64,000 nt of DNA from Devosia naphthalenivorans (GCF_003056355.1 NZ_PYVW01000017.1:45797-109796), one strand, 5' to 3'; counted from the stretch's first letter, positions 1 through 10,730 are shown. Numbers and translations are program-made. Notes: generated by a model from the letters alone, not told the origin.

Positions 1-496
<496 letters not shown>

Positions 497-498
497 GG

Positions 499-2264
<1,766 letters not shown>

Positions 2265-2276
2265 GGGGAGGGCGCC

Positions 2277-2558
2277 ATGGATTTTGCTTGGATGGCATGG
2301 ACCTGGCCTACCGCCGCCTTCTTCGGCACGATCTTCCTCATGCTTGTTGGCATGGCGATCTGGGAGTGGCGTGTGCCCGGCGGCAGCCCTCGGGTCGGCA
2401 TCCTGCGCTTCGAGACGACACGAGGCGACCGCCTCTTCATCTCGCTGCTCGGCAGCGCCTTCATCAATCTTGCCTGGCTGGGTCTGGTAGGGCCCCAGCT
2501 GTGGTGGAGTCTCGCCCTGTCGGTGGTCTACGCCATCTGCGTGTTCCGCTTTGTCTAG
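2277..2558 (+). CDS. glpU: DUF2160 small membrane protein of the glycerol transporter
   Basis: 93-residue protein with three hydrophobic segments (about residues 7-28, 56-74, 75-92). It matches the small DUF2160 proteins lying between permease and binding-protein genes of rhizobial glycerol ABC operons (GlpU). Its exact role is unknown; a structural part of the membrane complex is the usual assumption. The gene starts 12 bp after glpQ with a GGAG-type ribosome site and is followed by about 80 bp before glpV. The DUF2160 gene is the most specific sign that this operon moves glycerol. Confidence 0.82.
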   Translation: MDFAWMAWTWPTAAFFGTIFLMLVGMAIWEWRVPGGSPRVGILRFETTRGDRLFISLLGSAFINLAWLGLVGPQLWWSLALSVVYAICVFRFV

Positions 2559-2639
2559 GGCAACATAGGTCGGGATAGGCGTGGCGCGAAAGCTGCTCCA
2601 TCCCGTTTTCGAGAAGTTGAATTTCAAGGGAGGATTGGA

Positions 2640-4388
2640 ATGAAACGGCAATTGTTGACATCGACAGCGGCGCTGCTCGCGCTGCTGGTGGCGAGCCCGG
2701 CCGGGGCACAAAGCATGGAAGAGGGTATCAAGTTCCTCGAAGCCGAAATCGGCGACATGTCTGCCCTGAGCCGGGAGGAGCAGGAAGCCGAGCTCCAATG
2801 GTTCATGGATGCCGCGGCCCCGTTCGTGGGCATGGACATCAAGGTGGTCTCCGAAACCATCACCACGCATGAATATGAATCCAAGGTACTCGCCCCTGCC
2901 TTTACCGCGCTCACCGGCATCCGCGTCACCCACGACCTGATCGGTGAGGGTGACGTGGTGGAAAAGCTCCAGACCCAGATGCAATCGGGCGAAAACATCT
3001 ACGACGCCTATGTCAACGATTCCGACCTGATCGGCACGCACTGGCGCTACAAGCAGGCGCGCAGCCTTACCGACTGGATGGCCGGCGAGGGCGCTTCCGT
3101 CACCAACCCCAACCTCAAGCTCGATGATTTCATCGGCATCGACTTCACCACTGCACCGGACGGCGAGCTCTACCAACTGCCCGACCAGCAGTTCGCCAAC
3201 CTTTACTGGTTCCGCTACGATTGGTTCAACGATCCCGCCATCCAGACGGAGTTCAAGGAGAAATACGGCTACGATCTGGGCGTGCCGGTCAATTGGAGCG
3301 CCTACGAGGACATCGCCGAATTCTTCACCGGCCGCGACATGGGCGAGGGCCCGGTCTTCGGCCATATGGACTATGGCAAAAAGGACCCATCGCTCGGCTG
3401 GCGCTTCACTGATGCTTGGCTCTCCATGGCCGGCAATGGCGACAAAGGTATTCCCAATGGCCTCCCCGTCGACGAATGGGGCATCAAAGTCGATGAGAAT
3501 TCGCGGCCAGTCGGCTCCTGCGTTGCCCGTGGCGGCGATACCAATGGACCGGCTTCCGTCTATGCCATCACCAAATATCTGGAATGGCTCAACGCCTACG
3601 CACCGCCCGAAGCCCAGGGCATGACCTTCTCGGAATCCGGCCCCGTGCCGAGCCAGGGCAAGATCGCCCAGCAGATGTTCATGTACACCACCTTCACGGC
3701 CGATCTGGTCAAGGAAGGCCTGCCGGTGATGAACGAGGACGGCACGCCAAAATGGCGCTTCGCTCCCTCGCCCCATGGCGTTTACTGGCAAGATGGCATG
3801 AAGTTGGGCTATCAGGACGTGGGCTCCTGGACCATTCTGGAATCCACTCCGGTCGATCGCGCCCAGGCGGCCTGGCTCTACGCCCAGTTCGTCTCCTCGC
3901 AAACGGTGGACGTCAAGAAGTCCCATGTGGGTCTAACCTTCGTGCGCGAATCCACTATCCGCCACGATAGCTTCACCGAGCGCGCCCCGGCATTGGGCGG
4001 ACTTGTCGAGTTCTACCGCTCGCCAGCCCGCGTCCAGTGGTCACCCACCGGCACCAACGTTCCTGACTACCCCAAGCTGGCGCAACTCTGGTGGCAGGCC
4101 ATTGGCGATGCGTCCTCCGGTGCCAAGACCCCACAGGAGGCCATGGACTCTCTCTGCGCCGAGCAGGAAAGCGTCATGGAACGCCTTGAACGCGCCGGAG
4201 TGCAGGGCGACATCGGACCCAAGCTCGCCGAAGAGCACGACCTCGCCTTCTGGAACGAAGACGCCATCGCCAAGGGAAATCTGGCTCCCCAACTCGCCAT
4301 AGAGAACGAGGACGAAGAGCCCATGACCGTCAACTACGACGAACTGGTGAAAAGCTGGGCCGACGCCAACGCTTCGGCCGGCAACTAA
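2640..4388 (+). CDS. glpV: Glycerol ABC transporter periplasmic binding protein
   Basis: 582-residue solute-binding protein. Residues 1-23 are a Sec signal peptide (KR, hydrophobic core, cleavage near AGAQS). The mature chain is an unusually long family-1-like binding protein (usual sugar binders are about 400 residues), which fits the GlpV class of rhizobial glycerol transporters. GGGAGG lies upstream of the ATG. It is the last gene of the operon and is followed by a strong hairpin. It would capture substrate in the periplasm and deliver it to the two permeases. Confidence 0.88.
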   Translation: MKRQLLTSTAALLALLVASPAGAQSMEEGIKFLEAEIGDMSALSREEQEAELQWFMDAAAPFVGMDIKVVSETITTHEYESKVLAPAFTALTGIRVTHDLIGEGDVVEKLQTQMQSGENIYDAYVNDSDLIGTHWRYKQARSLTDWMAGEGASVTNPNLKLDDFIGIDFTTAPDGELYQLPDQQFANLYWFRYDWFNDPAIQTEFKEKYGYDLGVPVNWSAYEDIAEFFTGRDMGEGPVFGHMDYGKKDPSLGWRFTDAWLSMAGNGDKGIPNGLPVDEWGIKVDENSRPVGSCVARGGDTNGPASVYAITKYLEWLNAYAPPEAQGMTFSESGPVPSQGKIAQQMFMYTTFTADLVKEGLPVMNEDGTPKWRFAPSPHGVYWQDGMKLGYQDVGSWTILESTPVDRAQAAWLYAQFVSSQTVDVKKSHVGLTFVRESTIRHDSFTERAPALGGLVEFYRSPARVQWSPTGTNVPDYPKLAQLWWQAIGDASSGAKTPQEAMDSLCAEQESVMERLERAGVQGDIGPKLAEEHDLAFWNEDAIAKGNLAPQLAIENEDEEPMTVNYDELVKSWADANASAGN

Positions 4389-4397
4389 CCCAGACAC

Positions 4398-4424
4398 AGT
4401 GCCGGATCACCCAGGTCCGGCACT
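4398..4424 (+). terminator. Hairpin after glpV
   Basis: AGTGCCGGA and TCCGGCACT form a perfect 9-bp stem with a 9-nt loop, ten bases after the glpV stop. It is not followed by a clear T run, so it may be a 3' stabilising hairpin rather than a full intrinsic terminator. Confidence 0.6.
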
Positions 4425-4604
4425 GCCCCTTCGTACAGGGGCACGTTGGACTTACGCCCCGCCACAAATGAAGGGTGGCTTCGCGTCAAAGCATGTAGAC
4501 GGGAGTAGGAAGCACTCGGTGGCACCATACCCCACTTGCTCGCTCACGGGATGTACGCCATCGACACTCAGCCGCGATCTTGCTTCGTCTTAGCCTTCGG
4601 ACAA

Positions 4605-5075
4605 TCACCCCGGTGGAATATTCAGCGAGCCGGCCATGACATTTCGCGGATCGTATGTACTCTTGATGCGGCGGAGCTTCTCGAAGATGCGGTCACGATA
4701 GGCAGTACGTACCCCGGTTGCGCTCTCGTCCTCCGTGATGAAGTTGAGATAGGCGCTTCCGGACGTAAAGGGGCGAACGCGCTCAAGTGCGCTGCGGGCC
4801 CAACCAACATGGGAAGCGTCCTCAGCCGGATCCGTCCACGCCCCTTGAAAGACCATTCCATACTGCGCTGAGCGAATGCCGACGGCGGTTGATTCCGGAT
4901 CGATCCGCGCCGGGGCACCTCCGAGATGCATGCACAATATCGCGGAAAACGGCGAGGCGATTTCAGTCGCCGACTCGATCAGCTTCTCCGCAACACCATC
5001 CGATATCTCTTCGGCATCGCCCGACTTCCAATAATACCGGCGGCCAAAAGGCTGACCACCATCCAGGAAGGCCAA
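4605..5075 (-). pseudogene. C-terminal fragment of an FAD-linked (BBE-type) oxidase
   Basis: About 156 residues that resemble only the C-terminal part of PCMH-type FAD oxidoreductases (berberine-bridge-enzyme-like). The RRYYWKS region, the AYLNFITE segment and the closing RIKSTYDPRNVM motif are visible. The N-terminal FAD-binding domain (roughly 300 residues) is absent upstream, where unrelated sequence begins near 5080. No N-terminal half was found elsewhere in the window. I read it as a remnant cut by insertion or deletion at the left edge of the mobile island. Confidence 0.7.
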
Positions 5076-5115
5076 TCCCGTACCAGATGTGGGTTCGCCT
5101 CACTTCTCGGATCAG

Positions 5116-5475
5116 ATGCGCTGCCCATCGTGCAAGCGCCGCGGTATGAACCTATGGCTTATCCCCAGGGTCGTGGTGCGAGAGCCGGACGTGCCGAGCA
5201 ATCCAAACTTTCGCGTCATCGATCATGGCCAGACCTTTCCCTATGCGTTCGACGTGATCGCCACGGCTAACAACCTCATGGTCGCCCGTGGCGCCTATGT
5301 CGCCGCTGCATTGTTCTACCCCAACCGCTGGATAACTTTGATGCAGGGTGCCTTTGTGATGAACGATAGCAAGCAAGAGGGCCCGCCAAAGCCGATAGGC
5401 GCCGACGAATACGCCGCGATGCGCGAAGCGGAGCTTAGCCTGGCTAATGTTCGCGGCCCTGCTAAAGCGAGTTGA
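5116..5475 (+). CDS. Hypothetical protein with N-terminal Cys pair
   Basis: 119 residues, starting MRCPSCKRRG: a CPxC pair that may bind zinc, though no second pair is visible. A middle hydrophobic stretch (ANNLMVARGAYVAAALFY) is followed by a charged tail. No function recognised; it has the look of small conserved rhizobial proteins. An upstream in-frame ATG at 5089 would add nine residues; I prefer 5116 because the conserved-looking part begins there. Its end overlaps the convergent SRAP gene by 14 bp, and it lies at the left edge of the island. Confidence 0.5.
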   Translation: MRCPSCKRRGMNLWLIPRVVVREPDVPSNPNFRVIDHGQTFPYAFDVIATANNLMVARGAYVAAALFYPNRWITLMQGAFVMNDSKQEGPPKPIGADEYAAMREAELSLANVRGPAKAS

Positions 5476-6151
5476 TCAGCGGCTTCTTGGTATCGGTGCC
5501 GTCATACCGGCTGTTGTTCACCTCACGGCCGACGCGGTGAAACTCCAACTGGCTATCGATCTGAGCGCCGAGCAGCAGCGCCTTGGCGTCGGTGCCCTGG
5601 TCCTCGCCAGACAGCCAGCGTTCGTATGTATCCGGCCCGATGATCACCGGCATGCGGGTATGGATCTGCTCGATCTCTGGCACGGCCGGCGCCGTGATGA
5701 TCGTGCAACTAGTCACACCCAGATTGTCGTTGCGCGCCCAGATGCCGGCGAAGCTGAAACCCTCGCCATCCGGCAGCTGCAGCAGCCATGGGTCTTTCTT
5801 CCCGTCATCCTCGTTCGTGGTCCATTCGAAATAGCCATCGGCCGGGATGAGGCAGCGCCGGGACTTGAACCCCTCACGGAACGCCCCTGACGTGTCCACC
5901 GTCTCGATGCGGGCGTTGAACATGGCTGCTTTCGGCAGTTCCTTGGCGAAGAACGGCACCAGCCACCAGCGGCCCCGGTCGAGCTCCATGTTCCCGGCTT
6001 TGTCGAGGTGCACGAAATCCACGTCCTGCGTCGGCGCGATGTTGTATCGCGGCTGCATATTGTGCGGTGCGACGGGGAACAACTCATCGCTAAGCTTGTA
6101 CAGCGCGTGGAGCTCTGACCAGGTCATCTCGTTGGTGAAGCGACCGCACAT
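5462..6151 (-). CDS. SRAP/YedK abasic-site DNA-protein crosslink protein
   Basis: 229-residue SOS-response-associated peptidase family protein (YedK in E. coli, HMCES in humans). Cys2 directly after the start Met (MCGRFTN) is the residue that crosslinks to abasic sites in single-stranded DNA. The family's Asn (NIAPTQ), Glu (GYFEW) and His (HTRMP) active-site motifs are all present. Length is normal. It is the last gene of a minus-strand run (pycC, pycTM, hypothetical, SRAP), its ATG following the preceding stop without a gap. SRAP genes often ride in mobile elements, where a DNA-protection role is plausible. Confidence 0.9.
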   Translation of the reverse strand: MCGRFTNEMTWSELHALYKLSDELFPVAPHNMQPRYNIAPTQDVDFVHLDKAGNMELDRGRWWLVPFFAKELPKAAMFNARIETVDTSGAFREGFKSRRCLIPADGYFEWTTNEDDGKKDPWLLQLPDGEGFSFAGIWARNDNLGVTSCTIITAPAVPEIEQIHTRMPVIIGPDTYERWLSGEDQGTDAKALLLGAQIDSQLEFHRVGREVNNSRYDGTDTKKPLINSL

Positions 6152-6520
6152 TCAATCATAGCCCTCCTCGTCCCGTAGCTTTCCCCACTCGTCCCGCCAG
6201 ATCTCACGATCCTGAATGGAGATAACGATGCGGTTAAACGCCCAGAGTGAGCACAACGTTTCCGCCCGCTCAAGCGCCTCTGGAACGGAGTATAGGCCCT
6301 CAAGTGCGGATTTTACCTTGTCGCCCTGAGTAATCCAGTCTGGCCAGTAGATGGATGCTAACACCTCGCCGTAATCAATGCCCAATGCATCGAAGGCCTT
6401 CTCGTCTGATCCGATACCGACAATGATTGCGTCCAAGGCGATCTCGTCGTCGTCGGCCGTCCACTGGTAAGGTGTCATCGAATAGCAGTGTACGGGGGCT
6501 TTTGGCTGCTTATGGTTCAT
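6152..6520 (-). CDS. Hypothetical protein between PycTM and SRAP genes
   Basis: 122 residues from ATG at 6520 (an internal ATG at 6478, MTPYQWT, is an alternative; neither has a strong ribosome site). Acidic and soluble with no clear signal or membrane segment. Trp-rich pieces (YWPDWIT, IWRDEW) stand out. I do not recognise a family. It starts 13 bp after pycTM and abuts the SRAP gene, so it is almost certainly co-transcribed with the cyclase and effector. It could be an accessory of the defence module or a passenger. Confidence 0.55.
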   Translation of the reverse strand: MNHKQPKAPVHCYSMTPYQWTADDDEIALDAIIVGIGSDEKAFDALGIDYGEVLASIYWPDWITQGDKVKSALEGLYSVPEALERAETLCSLWAFNRIVISIQDREIWRDEWGKLRDEEGYD

Positions 6521-6533
6521 CTTGGAAACGAGC

Positions 6534-7052
6534 CTAGACAAACAATACAACATACCCACTCAGCAGGATTGCTGCGGCTGTGAGTCCAAAGCTCCTGGTC
6601 ACCCATCTGTGCTTGGATGCGCATATCTTGGCTAAAACAAAGCAGTGGGCGGAACGGGCTTGTCGAATGTCATTTTCTGATGTCGCAGCGAGCGCCGCCA
6701 AGTACGCTGCAGCAGAGTCAAACTTCGAAACGGATGGCCAGGAAACCACTCCGTCCTGGTAGGTTTTCCATGTTCGTGGCACCACAACCACCAAAGCGGC
6801 GGCGCCGGCAGAGACCAACAGGATCAATGCTACGAGTGTAGGCCAGAATCCATGGTGAGGGGCACCTTGCTGTAGTGAGTCCCTGACGTTTTGATGGGTG
6901 GCCAGATAGCCTAATACAGCGGCGCATACTCCGAAGGCGACCGACGCTTTGGTGTCCGCCAAAGCTATATAGTGGTCGATGTAGGGCGCCTGGAACTCAG
7001 CGAGCTGCGCGTGTTCTGCTCTAAGATTTTGGTTCAAACTTGGGGGTCTCAT
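6534..7052 (-). CDS. pycTM: Pycsar membrane effector PycTM (DUF5706-like)
   Basis: 172 residues. An N-terminal soluble helix (residues 1-30) is followed by the motif YIDHYIALADTKAS, typical of DUF5706/PycTM effectors, then transmembrane segments at about 36-53, 69-91 and 152-171. In known Pycsar systems the effector binds cCMP or cUMP made by the cyclase and perturbs the inner membrane, stopping infected cells. ATG at 7052 lies inside the end of the cyclase gene (32-bp overlap, different frame), so the two are translationally linked. The family call rests on the ADTKAS motif, the TM pattern and the cyclase partner. Confidence 0.78.
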   Translation of the reverse strand: MRPPSLNQNLRAEHAQLAEFQAPYIDHYIALADTKASVAFGVCAAVLGYLATHQNVRDSLQQGAPHHGFWPTLVALILLVSAGAAALVVVVPRTWKTYQDGVVSWPSVSKFDSAAAYLAALAATSENDIRQARSAHCFVLAKICASKHRWVTRSFGLTAAAILLSGYVVLFV

Positions 7053-7776
7053 ATCGAGCACTGTAACGAAAGAAGCGATAGGGGGCGCCCGTTGCCTCGT
7101 ATGTCCAACCGGTATCACTCGTCTTTAGCCAAGTGAATTGCTTCGCTTGTGCGGGAAGTTCTCGCTGAACATTCTCACCGAGCAACAACTCGTTCTCGTC
7201 CGCGAAAGATAACATTTTGGCTGCCAAGTTAGCTGTTGTTCCTATCGCGACCACTGCATTGAACCTCCGTGCTGCGCCGACCCGAGCGACAGTTATCCAG
7301 CCATCGTCAAGACAGATGCGGAAATCTAGGGGCACGAGGCGCCAAACACGAGCGCTGATGTCGTCTAGCAGGATTTTAGCTTTGAAGATCGACAGTGAGG
7401 CGCACAGGCCTCTCACCGGTCCGCTCATGTCACCCTCAGTTACGAAGTAGGCCATGAGCCCGTCACCGGTATTCTTCTCAATAGTCCCGCCTAGCTCTTC
7501 AATCACCCGGATCATCTCAGAAAAATAAAGACTCAACACCCTGAGATTATCGTCTTGCTCTAACTCGCTTTCGGAGGCTCGCTGCGAAGAACCGCAGATG
7601 TCGATGAACATAACTGTTGCTTTGACCCGTTTGCCGGCACCAATGCGCAATGTATCCGCCTCAGGGATAAAGTCCGCCTCCGGTGGAACGCCCTCGCGCT
7701 TCTCGATTCTGACTGCATTATCGAAGATGCGTGCATTCTGTTTTTGGCTGTAACCAAAGTCATAATTGAACGCCAT
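7021..7776 (-). CDS. pycC: Pycsar class III nucleotide cyclase PycC
   Basis: 251 residues with a single class III adenylate/guanylate cyclase homology domain. Metal-binding aspartates are visible at D59 (MFIDICGSS) and D105 (KNTGDGLMAY), and the IGTTANLAAKM segment near residues 178-188 matches the conserved Asn region. No receptor, HAMP or membrane domain is attached, unlike housekeeping cyclases. Direct coupling to a PycTM-like gene identifies it as a Pycsar cyclase, which makes cCMP or cUMP on phage infection. Which pyrimidine is used cannot be read from sequence alone. Base composition looks less GC-rich than the flanks by eye. Confidence 0.82.
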   Translation of the reverse strand: MAFNYDFGYSQKQNARIFDNAVRIEKREGVPPEADFIPEADTLRIGAGKRVKATVMFIDICGSSQRASESELEQDDNLRVLSLYFSEMIRVIEELGGTIEKNTGDGLMAYFVTEGDMSGPVRGLCASLSIFKAKILLDDISARVWRLVPLDFRICLDDGWITVARVGAARRFNAVVAIGTTANLAAKMLSFADENELLLGENVQRELPAQAKQFTWLKTSDTGWTYEATGAPYRFFRYSARYETPKFEPKS

Positions 7777-7968
7777 TAAGGGATTCTTTAGAATACGTAA
7801 GCTTTGGGCAGCGGTCGCGATGCAGCATGATCGCCATATTCCACGCCAAGAGCAACATCGAAGTACTCTCGCCGGGTCGATGTGAGTGTTGCGCCGCTAT
7901 CTGTTCAGCCGGCCGGCGAGAATAGGGGCGATTCTGCATGCTCTTGATTTGGACCTACTTTCACTAGC

Positions 7969-9015
7969 TCACCTCATCCACACAGCTTCACGCCACTCAT
8001 CAATTACGGGCAACGTGTTGATTGCTTCGATCAGTGCCGATTGCGGCACATGGGTGTAGCGCCGGCTCATGTTGTCCGCGGCGTGGCCGAGGATCTGGTC
8101 CTTGATGTGCGGATGGACACTTGCGATCACCAACTGCGTCGAGACGGTGTGGCGAGCCGTGTAGAGCGAGACGTCCTTGATTCCCGACCTCTCCCGTGCG
8201 CCCGCAATGGCTGACCGCAACTGTCCGCCGCCACCTTCGCGCGGCCGGTAGGGCAGACCACGAATGGTGCGGAACATCACCCCACCATTCCCACGCAGCC
8301 GCTCTAGCAGTGGCACCAAAAAGTCGTGGATCGGCACACCTCGAGGCTCGCCAGTTTTAGAACTGAGAACGGTAATCCATCGGTTACTGATGTCGACGTG
8401 CTCGGAACGTAGTGCGAAGAGTTCGATAGGCCGCATGCCGGTGTAGAACAGCGTTGCCAGCAATTCAGCTGGGGCAGGGGACATGTGCCGAATGAACGCC
8501 CAGGCGTGCTCATATGTCACCGCCTGTGTGCCGGCCCTGGTGATGGGTTTGATAGCGAGCGTGCCCTTCGGCTTCCGAGGCCGGCGCCAAGTGCGTGCTG
8601 CCGTCCATTCGTTGCCGACTGCGTGGTTCCAAACCGCGATGAATGGGGTGTACGCCTGTCGGTTTTGGGTCTCTCTACTCGTGTGGCCATAAAGCTCACG
8701 CGCAGTTTCATCGAGGTCGGTCTGACGGATGTCGTTCAGCTTCCGCTTGCCCAGTTTGCTGGTTAGGGCACCCAGGTAGGTTCGTTGCCCTCCGTGGGCC
8801 GCGTAATCGTCACAGGCTTGGGCGAACGTATGGTCCTGTATTCCCCGCTCCACCTGACGCTCTATCTCCCGCAGCACCACCCGAGCGCGAGCGCGATCTT
8901 TGGTCTTGGTGCTCACAAAGATCTCGTCACCGTACATCGTGCCCCGCGCGTACCAGTAGCCGCCTCGCGCCACGAGCTTCAAATCTCCACGTCGCTCGAC
9001 GGTGACGCGGGTCAC
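7969..9015 (-). CDS. Tyrosine recombinase (phage-type integrase)
   Basis: 348-residue integrase with an N-terminal arm-type region, a SAM-like core-binding domain (about 60-150) and the catalytic domain. Catalytic boxes: box I Arg in TGMRPIEL, box II Arg in YTARHTVS (the usual leading His appears as Tyr), His in ILGHAADN and the nucleophilic Tyr in RRYTHV. It would catalyse site-specific integration and excision of the island carrying pycC/pycTM. It overlaps the upstream HTH gene by 4 bp (ATGA). The attachment sites were not found. Confidence 0.88.
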   Translation of the reverse strand: MTRVTVERRGDLKLVARGGYWYARGTMYGDEIFVSTKTKDRARARVVLREIERQVERGIQDHTFAQACDDYAAHGGQRTYLGALTSKLGKRKLNDIRQTDLDETARELYGHTSRETQNRQAYTPFIAVWNHAVGNEWTAARTWRRPRKPKGTLAIKPITRAGTQAVTYEHAWAFIRHMSPAPAELLATLFYTGMRPIELFALRSEHVDISNRWITVLSSKTGEPRGVPIHDFLVPLLERLRGNGGVMFRTIRGLPYRPREGGGGQLRSAIAGARERSGIKDVSLYTARHTVSTQLVIASVHPHIKDQILGHAADNMSRRYTHVPQSALIEAINTLPVIDEWREAVWMR

Positions 9016-9863
9016 TTCAGGGATCTTTCGTATGCCTCTTTGCCCGCATCCGTAATCGCGAGCCAGCTATGCCGGCGGGTGCCGAGTTCCTCGATGTACC
9101 CGCGTGAGTACAGGAGGCACCGAGTGCTTTCTCCCGCGCCAATGACGTCGTAGATCGGGATTTCAGCGCCATCCAAGGGATACAGCTGCCGCAGAACTTT
9201 CAATTCTAGAATGCCGAGCTTGGACTTGAGTTTCTTCTCGCTGGTTTCGAGAAATCGGAACGGAAGAAGCGGGGAATCCAGCGAGGGGTTCTCATTCGGA
9301 GGCGGCGCCTTCGGTGCCCTAGGCCCTTTGCGCTTCTGCATACTAGGCGCGCTCTCAGCGAGGGTGATGACCCTTGACCCACTGTAGCCTCCGTTCGCCG
9401 ACTTGGCGAGAGACGCACCCTCGGCGGTGAGTGTCAGTAGTTCGCCGTCGTCCACAATCAGCTCGCGGCTTGCCAGGCTTTCTCTGCTGACCGGGCCTGC
9501 ACCCTCTAATGTGCTAGCCGGCGCAGTCCCTCCTCTGCGGTAGAGCGACAGCAAGAGGGTGCGCTCCCAAGCTGTGAGTTCCGTTCTAGCCCGCTCCTCG
9601 GCAGAGATTGGCTCAAAGTCGAAGTCCCATTCGTCGTCTTCAGGTTCCTCGCCATCGGCCACGAGGGCGTGCATTGCTGCTTCAACCTCAGTTCTGAGCC
9701 AAATGCGTCGAGAGTAAATTCGGCGCGGATTTGGCATCATTCCGTCTGCCACCATGCGGTCGAACGTCGTGGGAGACACACCGACGACCTCGGCAGCCAT
9801 AACTCGTGACAAACCAATGGGTGGAAGCGAAGCGGGCAGGGAGCTAACACGGGGCTTGCTCAT
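9012..9863 (-). CDS. HTH (excisionase-like) protein coupled to the integrase
   Basis: 283 residues from ATG 9863 (MSKPRVSS). Residues about 18-50 form a MerR/excisionase-type helix-turn-helix (SRVMAAEVVGVSPTTFDRMVADG, then a RRIWLRTEVEAAM wing). A longer C-terminal half contains two further winged-helix-like stretches (residues about 90-140 and 215-280). Such proteins upstream of an integrase commonly direct recombination or regulate the operon. An in-frame upstream ATG at 10052 exists but precedes Cys/His-rich, unlikely coding sequence. Confidence 0.65.
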   Translation of the reverse strand: MSKPRVSSLPASLPPIGLSRVMAAEVVGVSPTTFDRMVADGMMPNPRRIYSRRIWLRTEVEAAMHALVADGEEPEDDEWDFDFEPISAEERARTELTAWERTLLLSLYRRGGTAPASTLEGAGPVSRESLASRELIVDDGELLTLTAEGASLAKSANGGYSGSRVITLAESAPSMQKRKGPRAPKAPPPNENPSLDSPLLPFRFLETSEKKLKSKLGILELKVLRQLYPLDGAEIPIYDVIGAGESTRCLLYSRGYIEELGTRRHSWLAITDAGKEAYERSLK

Positions 9864-10502
9864 CGGCTGGCCATGAGCGTCAGCGCTATGACATCGGTAG
9901 CCGCAGTTGATGTAGCGGGCGGGGTGTCTGCAATGGGATATGGAATGACTGTCATGCTCGCGATGTAGAATCGCAGTGATGCGCTTGCAATATAGATTCG
10001 CTTTTGTTGCAGCAAATAACGCTGCAATATGCCTTTTCGCATAATACATCATATGGCGGTGCGGTTATATTCTGTTGTTTCTTCCACTGCTGACTTGCGT
10101 CGATGAAATGCCGCAAAGTCAAGACGCGAAAACGCAAAGACGCTGCCCGTGGGGGCAGTTTCTTGCTTTGTGATATCTTTGGTGGGCGTATTTTGGTCAG
10201 TGGGTGTGAGAACCCTGACCACGATAGACCGCTAGACCCTTGCCGGGGTCACATCTCCCTTGCCGGGGAGAGGCGGTCGAAGCGAGCGCCTTATTGGCGA
10301 CTCATGCTGACGAGCTTAGCGGCCCGTTGCGAACCTGGCTATTTAGGCCGGGGGCGACGGTTATGTCCAGATCAATTCGGTAACTCCGAAGAAGATTAAA
10401 GCCCGTCGACCAGTCTCGTTGGCTGGTTCTCACCCCCCGGTCTGTCAGCCACGTTACGGTTGGTATCGCGGCTGTGAGAAGCCAATCAACGAAAGAACCA
10501 AA
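9864..10502. other. Gene-free stretch: island promoter region and structured RNA leader
   Basis: About 640 bp without a convincing gene. The left part is AT-richer and probably holds the promoter of the HTH-integrase operon. At 10143-10158 is a CTGCCC/GGGCAG hairpin followed by TTTCTT, a possible plus-strand terminator. From 10195 on there is dense hairpin potential, listed separately as a candidate RNA. Confidence 0.5.
10195..10483 (+). ncRNA. Candidate structured RNA / leader with duplicated hairpin loops
   Basis: Hairpins read by eye: 10195-10220 (GGTCA..TGACC enclosing GGGT-GTGAGA-ACCC); a three-way junction closed by GACCGC 10227-10232 and GCGGTC 10273-10278, holding GACCC-TTGCCG-GGGTC (10235-10250) and TCTCCC-TTGCCG-GGGAGA (10254-10271); CGCC/GGCG at 10287-10299; a CCTGGC/GGCCGG stem near 10335-10352; TTCGG/CCGAA at 10376-10391; and GGCT-GTGAGA-AGCC at 10470-10483. 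Two different loop sequences each occur twice, and TCTCAC at 10428-10433 is complementary to the GTGAGA loops. No known RNA family is recognised. It ends just before a small gene at 10503, so it may be a leader. Strand is inferred from that. Confidence 0.42.
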
Positions 10503-10643
10503 ATGAACACCACCAGAAACGATCCGGCTGCACCCTTGGTCGCCGTAAAAGCAATCCTTCGCATCCCCGGCGAGCCCGACCGCGCGACTTTCGCATATGT
10601 GCCGCTAGAGGTCGCGCAGCGCCAAGGTTGGTCGCTAGCGTAG
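10503..10643 (+). CDS. Small hypothetical protein, 46 aa
   Basis: 46 residues (MNTTRNDPAAPLVAVKAI... ending RQGWSLA) starting at an ATG preceded by an A-rich, weak ribosome site (GAAAGAACCAAA). No motif is recognised. Composition and the following in-frame open stretch suggest real coding. It directly follows the hairpin-rich region, which could be its regulatory leader. A 10-bp direct repeat (GCCGCCTAGC) flanks the 60 bp downstream of its stop. Confidence 0.4.
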   Translation: MNTTRNDPAAPLVAVKAILRIPGEPDRATFAYVPLEVAQRQGWSLA

Positions 10644-10730
10644 CCGCCTAGCGTACGCCCGGCTGGCCACCCTTGAGGCGCAACCCAATCCCTCCCGTCG
10701 GCCGGCCGCCTAGCACTTAACGTCAATTGA

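Noticed and set aside
10103..10399. 98-codon plus-strand frame
   Set aside because: Basic, Cys/Arg-rich translation without a ribosome site, overlapping the hairpin-rich region; RNA structure explains the sequence better.
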